The notes under the pieces were generated by a model, which worked only from the letters and a program-made list of their open reading frames with translations, ran no database searches and had not been told where the DNA came from. A program made the position numbers and the translations under genes. A DNA stretch of 8,439 bases from CAZZIZ01 sp964654535 (GTDB lineage Bacteria > Bacteroidota > Bacteroidia > Chitinophagales > UBA2359), in contig CAZZIZ010000144.1 in assembly GCA_964654535.1 (NCBI GenBank), positions 1 to 8,439 on the forward strand. Reading direction: 5' to 3'. Below, piece by piece: positions 5,530 to 8,439 of this stretch. The first letter of the stretch is position 1. The number at the start of each line of letters is the position of its first letter.

Positions 5530-6831
5530 GTGAAAAGAGTTTTAATCATCACTTATTATTGGGTTCCTATGGGAGGTTCTGGCGTGCAGCGATGGGTGAA
5601 GTTTGCAAAGTACTTACCTGAAAACGGCTGGCAACCGGTGGTGTACACTCCTTCAAACCCTGACTTTCACTTGACCGACGAATCTCTAGTCAAAGATGTA
5701 CCTCAGGAATGCGAAGTAATCAAACAAAAAATCTGGGAGCCTTATAAGCTCGCCTCGTTTCTAACCAACAAAAAGAGAACCGACTTAGAAGTAGATAATT
5801 TTAGGGCCAGTAAAAGTCAATCGCGAAAGGACAAAGTATTAAACTACATAAGAAGTAATTACTTCATTCCCGACCCAAGAGTTGGCTGGGTTAAAAAGTC
5901 TATTAAGTTTTTGACTGAATACTTGAAGGACAATCCCGTAGATGCGATTGTAACCAACGGACCGCCGCACAGTATGCATTTAATTGGCCTTGGACTTAAA
6001 GAAAAGCTAGGAATAAGGTGGATTGCCGATTTTAGAGACCCTTGGACGAAGATTGATTACTACTATACCCTCAACTTAACTGAGAAGTCCGACAAGAAAC
6101 ACAAAGAGCTGGAGAAGGAAGTGGTCAGTATGGCAGACGTGGTTACAGTGGCTTGGGATTCTATGAAGGCCGATTTTCAAAAGTACAACCCGCAAGTTGA
6201 GATCATAACCAATGGATACGATCAATCGGACTTTTCAAAACCCAAACCGCGACTGGACAAAAGTTTTAGCATCTGTCATACGGGTTTGCTAAATGCTGAC
6301 CGCAATCCTACCAAGTTGTGGAAGGTGCTGAAAAAAATAGGCGCAGAAAACCCTGAGTTCTTAAAGGATCTCGAAATAAAGTTAGTGGGAAAGCTAGAGC
6401 CGCAGATAGTCCATTCGATAGAAGAACAGGGCTTGTCCAAGCGACTGAACGTTATTCCCCACGTACCGCACAATGAGGTGCAAGCTATTCAACTAAGCTG
6501 TCAGCTTTTGCTGCTAGTGGTGAGCGATACTCCTGCTGCTAAAGGAATGATTGTCGGTAAGCTATTCGAATACTTGAAAGCAGATAGACCTATCATCGCT
6601 ATTTGCCCAAGCGACGGAAGCCTGGCACGAATTATTGATGAGACCAAAAGTGGTCATTGCTTTGACTACAATGAAGAAGCACTGCTTGAAAGTCAAATTT
6701 TGAAAAGCTACCAGGCTTTTAAAGATGGTACGCTCTATATACAATCCGAGGGAATAGAAAAGTACAGTCGTAAGAATCTTACAAAAGATTTGGTGCGTTT
6801 GCTGGAGCAGCACGCGTCGCCTGTAGTTTAA
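5530..6831 (+). CDS. Glycosyltransferase, GT-B fold, GT4-like
   Basis: A 433-residue soluble glycosyltransferase without signal peptide or clear membrane helix. Its N-terminal acceptor domain opens with VLIITYYWVPMGGSGVQRW (about 4-22), a characteristic Bacteroidota opening with a glycine-rich loop. Conserved TNGPPHS (about 142-148) and ADFRDPW (166-172) follow. The C-terminal nucleotide-sugar domain shows TNGYD (227-231), CHTGLL (249-254) and GKLFEYLKADRPI (343-355), where Glu347 is the likely donor-binding acid. The sugar and acceptor cannot be told; cell-surface polysaccharide or glycoprotein assembly is an inference. I prefer GTG at 5530, giving MKRVLIITYYW, the usual family start. A TTG at 5515, four bases after the cdaA stop, would add five residues. 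It lies in the folP-cdaA operon but is functionally unrelated to it. Confidence 0.87.
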   Translation: MKRVLIITYYWVPMGGSGVQRWVKFAKYLPENGWQPVVYTPSNPDFHLTDESLVKDVPQECEVIKQKIWEPYKLASFLTNKKRTDLEVDNFRASKSQSRKDKVLNYIRSNYFIPDPRVGWVKKSIKFLTEYLKDNPVDAIVTNGPPHSMHLIGLGLKEKLGIRWIADFRDPWTKIDYYYTLNLTEKSDKKHKELEKEVVSMADVVTVAWDSMKADFQKYNPQVEIITNGYDQSDFSKPKPRLDKSFSICHTGLLNADRNPTKLWKVLKKIGAENPEFLKDLEIKLVGKLEPQIVHSIEEQGLSKRLNVIPHVPHNEVQAIQLSCQLLLLVVSDTPAAKGMIVGKLFEYLKADRPIIAICPSDGSLARIIDETKSGHCFDYNEEALLESQILKSYQAFKDGTLYIQSEGIEKYSRKNLTKDLVRLLEQHASPVV

Positions 6832-6858
6832 GGCGGCAAATTTGACTAATTTTCTGAG

Positions 6859-8037
6859 GTGCAAGCCATTAAAACCGTTCATGTTTTTATTACCCTCTCC
6901 TGCCTTATTTTTTCGGCTTGCGTGTTCATTACAGGCCCGAAGGAAATACCTAAGCTTTACATAAATTCAGATAAAGCAATTGCATTCAACTCATATAGTC
7001 CAGCTACCTTAACGGTAGGATATACGACTGGGCCATTCCACGATATTCGAATTCATAAGCGTGGGGGAATGTCTACTGCTTACCCCAAGCCTTCTTACGA
7101 AATTGATTTAAGCGAAGATCTTCCACTGGCAGGATTGAATGCAGATGACGACTGGATCTTAAACGCCAACTACATTGACAAAACCTTTTTACGTCACGTA
7201 ATTTCTTACGAGCTTTTTCAGGAAATGAACTCAAATAATAAAGCGGCAGAATGCAAGTATGTTTCGCTATTTCTCAACCAAGTGTATAGTGGTCTTTACG
7301 TGCTGATGGAAAAACTTGATAAATCAACGCTCGGAATTGATGCTGATAATAATGAGTCATTCATTTTCAAAGAACCCCACGTTTTTCGACGGAGCAACAA
7401 GGGTTTAGTCTTTCAAGACCCCAATAATATTGAGCAACAGCTCTTTCCTAAGATAACTCAAGTCGATAAGAGCCCCGTACTTGAATCAATTCGTAAACTA
7501 ATTTTGGAATATTCTCCTGAAGCCTTTGAGCAGGAATTTCCTAAAGTTTTTGATTTGCAGAACATTATAGACTGGCACCTACTATTGCTTATAAGCAATA
7601 ATGGAGACGGCTTATTGAAAAACTTTTATCTCTACAAGGTTAATGACAAAACGCCTATCCGCGTAGCTCCCTGGGATTACGATCATTCTTTTGGTCGAGA
7701 TAGTGATTATGAACTCAACCTTGACACACGTCCTTTTGATATTACTAGGTCTATTCTTTTCGAGCGTTTGCTCAAAACGAACTGGTATAAGGCCGCTTTA
7801 AAAAAGTCTTGGTCACGTTATAATAAGAAGGGTTTATTGAGTTTGGATGGAATAGAATCTCGAATTAAAACGTGCAGTAAAACGCCAGCTACTTACGTTG
7901 AAGAAAATTTCGCCGTACATCCGCTGAGTAGTAAATGGTACGATGATGAAAATACTTTTAGTGAGGAGTTGGAGATTATGTATGCGTATGTGCGTAAAAG
8001 GCATGCGCGCTTGACTGAGTATTTTGAGCGTTTATAA
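6859..8037 (+). CDS. CotH-domain lipoprotein (CotH kinase-like)
   Basis: A 392-residue exported lipoprotein. The N-terminal hydrophobic stretch ends in the lipobox IFSA-Cys21. No acidic surface-export motif follows the cysteine (VFITGPKE), so a periplasm-facing anchor is more likely than surface display; this is inference. CotH-family features in order: IRIHKRGGMS with a YPKPSYEIDL strand (63-84), DWILNANYIDKTFLRH (98-113), FLNQVYSGLYVLMEKLD (138-154), NNGDGLLKNFYLYK (247-260) and the acidic PWDYDHSFG (271-279), with Asp273 and Asp275 as likely metal ligands. The B. subtilis spore-coat CotH is an atypical protein kinase; activity and substrate here are unproven. Start must be GTG at 6859, because the next in-frame Met is residue 71, inside the domain. 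It begins 27 bases after the glycosyltransferase and is followed by the operon terminator. Confidence 0.87.
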   Translation: MQAIKTVHVFITLSCLIFSACVFITGPKEIPKLYINSDKAIAFNSYSPATLTVGYTTGPFHDIRIHKRGGMSTAYPKPSYEIDLSEDLPLAGLNADDDWILNANYIDKTFLRHVISYELFQEMNSNNKAAECKYVSLFLNQVYSGLYVLMEKLDKSTLGIDADNNESFIFKEPHVFRRSNKGLVFQDPNNIEQQLFPKITQVDKSPVLESIRKLILEYSPEAFEQEFPKVFDLQNIIDWHLLLLISNNGDGLLKNFYLYKVNDKTPIRVAPWDYDHSFGRDSDYELNLDTRPFDITRSILFERLLKTNWYKAALKKSWSRYNKKGLLSLDGIESRIKTCSKTPATYVEENFAVHPLSSKWYDDENTFSEELEIMYAYVRKRHARLTEYFERL

Positions 8038-8069
8038 ATTAGTTTAGGCGATAGCATTTTCCTAAAACT

Positions 8070-8106
8070 AAAAGACCTCCGCTGCTAAAGCAGCGGAGGT
8101 CTTTTT
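8070..8106. terminator. Strong bidirectional intrinsic terminator
   Basis: A perfect inverted repeat has 12-base arms GACCTCCGCTGC (8074-8085) and GCAGCGGAGGTC (8090-8101) around the loop TAAA. It is flanked by an A run (8070-8073) on the left and a T run (8102-8106) on the right, which extend the pairing to 16 bases. It lies 32 bases past the CotH stop. The A and T runs let it work for both the plus-strand operon and the minus-strand gene converging from the right. Confidence 0.95.
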
Positions 8107-8160
8107 GCAATCCTTTGAATTGCAATATTTATAAAGCAGAATCTTCTGCCGTCAATTCTA

Positions 8161-8439
8161 TTAACGCTCTACGAAAAATCTCGTTTGCAACAATTCGCCT
8201 TCAGTAGATTCTAGTATTAAGAAGTACTGTCCTACTGAAAAATCAGCAACATCCAACTGCATTGTTTGCTGACTGTCACCAACATTGCCGCTGCGCATGC
8301 TTTGGCCCAATAGGTTTACTACGCGGAAGCTTTCGAAAGCTATTTCGCTAGCTGTCCAGTTTATGTTTACAAAGTCCTTTACTGGATTAGGGAATACGCT
8401 CACATTAGCGGTGCTAAGGTCAGCTATACCTGAACCGAC
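8161..8439 (-). CDS. Partial: C-terminal T9SS type A sorting domain of a secreted protein
   Basis: Only the last 92 codons are present; the frame stays open to the right edge of the window, so the gene starts outside. The segment is a Por secretion system (T9SS) type A sorting domain, which directs a protein that has reached the periplasm across the outer membrane, where it is cleaved and released or attached to the surface. It shows the typical entry VSVFPNPVKDFVNI, a middle VVNLLGQSM turn, DVADFSVGQYFLIL, and the basic end QTRFFVER. The GTG at 8403 is inside the domain and is not a start. The upstream residues GIADLSTAN are a typical linker. The cargo domain is not visible, so the protein's role is unknown. 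It converges on the CotH gene and shares the terminator between them. Confidence 0.93.
   Translation of the reverse strand, partial: VGSGIADLSTANVSVFPNPVKDFVNINWTASEIAFESFRVVNLLGQSMRSGNVGDSQQTMQLDVADFSVGQYFLILESTEGELLQTRFFVER

Noticed and set aside
6562..6882. 106-codon minus-strand frame over the glycosyltransferase end
   Set aside because: It overlaps the GKLFEYL donor-site region of the glycosyltransferase and has no family features.
1..8439. CRISPR array, insertion sequence, integrase, toxin-antitoxin or defence genes
   Set aside because: No regularly spaced repeats, transposase motifs or known defence domains are visible on either strand.

Overview
The window looks chromosomal and comes from a member of the Bacteroidota, most likely Flavobacteriales or a close relative. 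The evidence is a type IX secretion C-terminal sorting domain at the right edge, a BT_3928-type MauE/DoxX membrane protein, a two-repeat DUF1599 protein, the adjacent pair folP-cdaA, and the near absence of Shine-Dalgarno sequences before the genes. Four of the eight complete genes appear to start with GTG or TTG.

Layout. Positions 1-235 hold no gene I can defend, but carry two neighbouring hairpins (137-154 and 161-181) that resemble the degenerate palindromic intergenic repeats common in this phylum. From about 3716 down to 236 there is a tight minus-strand cluster, in transcription order: DUF1599 protein, BT_3928-family membrane protein, DppB-like ABC permease, shikimate kinase (aroK). The gaps are 1, 15 and 3 bases, so it is very probably one operon. 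A divergent intergenic stretch (about 3717-3846) contains a plausible Bacteroidota -7 box for this operon and a small repeat cluster. From 3847 to 8037 a plus-strand cluster follows: dihydropteroate synthase (folP), diadenylate cyclase (cdaA, overlapping folP by one base), a GT4-like glycosyltransferase, and a CotH-domain lipoprotein. It ends in a strong, bidirectional intrinsic terminator (8070-8106). A converging minus-strand gene enters from the right; only its last 92 codons, a T9SS type A sorting domain, are in the window.

How the parts relate. The left operon mixes aromatic amino acid biosynthesis (AroK), one permease subunit of an oligopeptide/nickel-type ABC importer, and two proteins of poorly known function. 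The right operon starts with folate and c-di-AMP synthesis and ends with two envelope-type genes, a glycosyltransferase and a CotH-like lipoprotein. Most of this is ordinary conserved chromosome. I see no mobile element, CRISPR array, toxin-antitoxin pair or defence system. The points most worth a second look are the CotH lipoprotein behind the glycosyltransferase, the altered substrate loops of the dihydropteroate synthase, the MauE/thioredoxin-like fusion without a CxxC motif, and the lone ABC permease.
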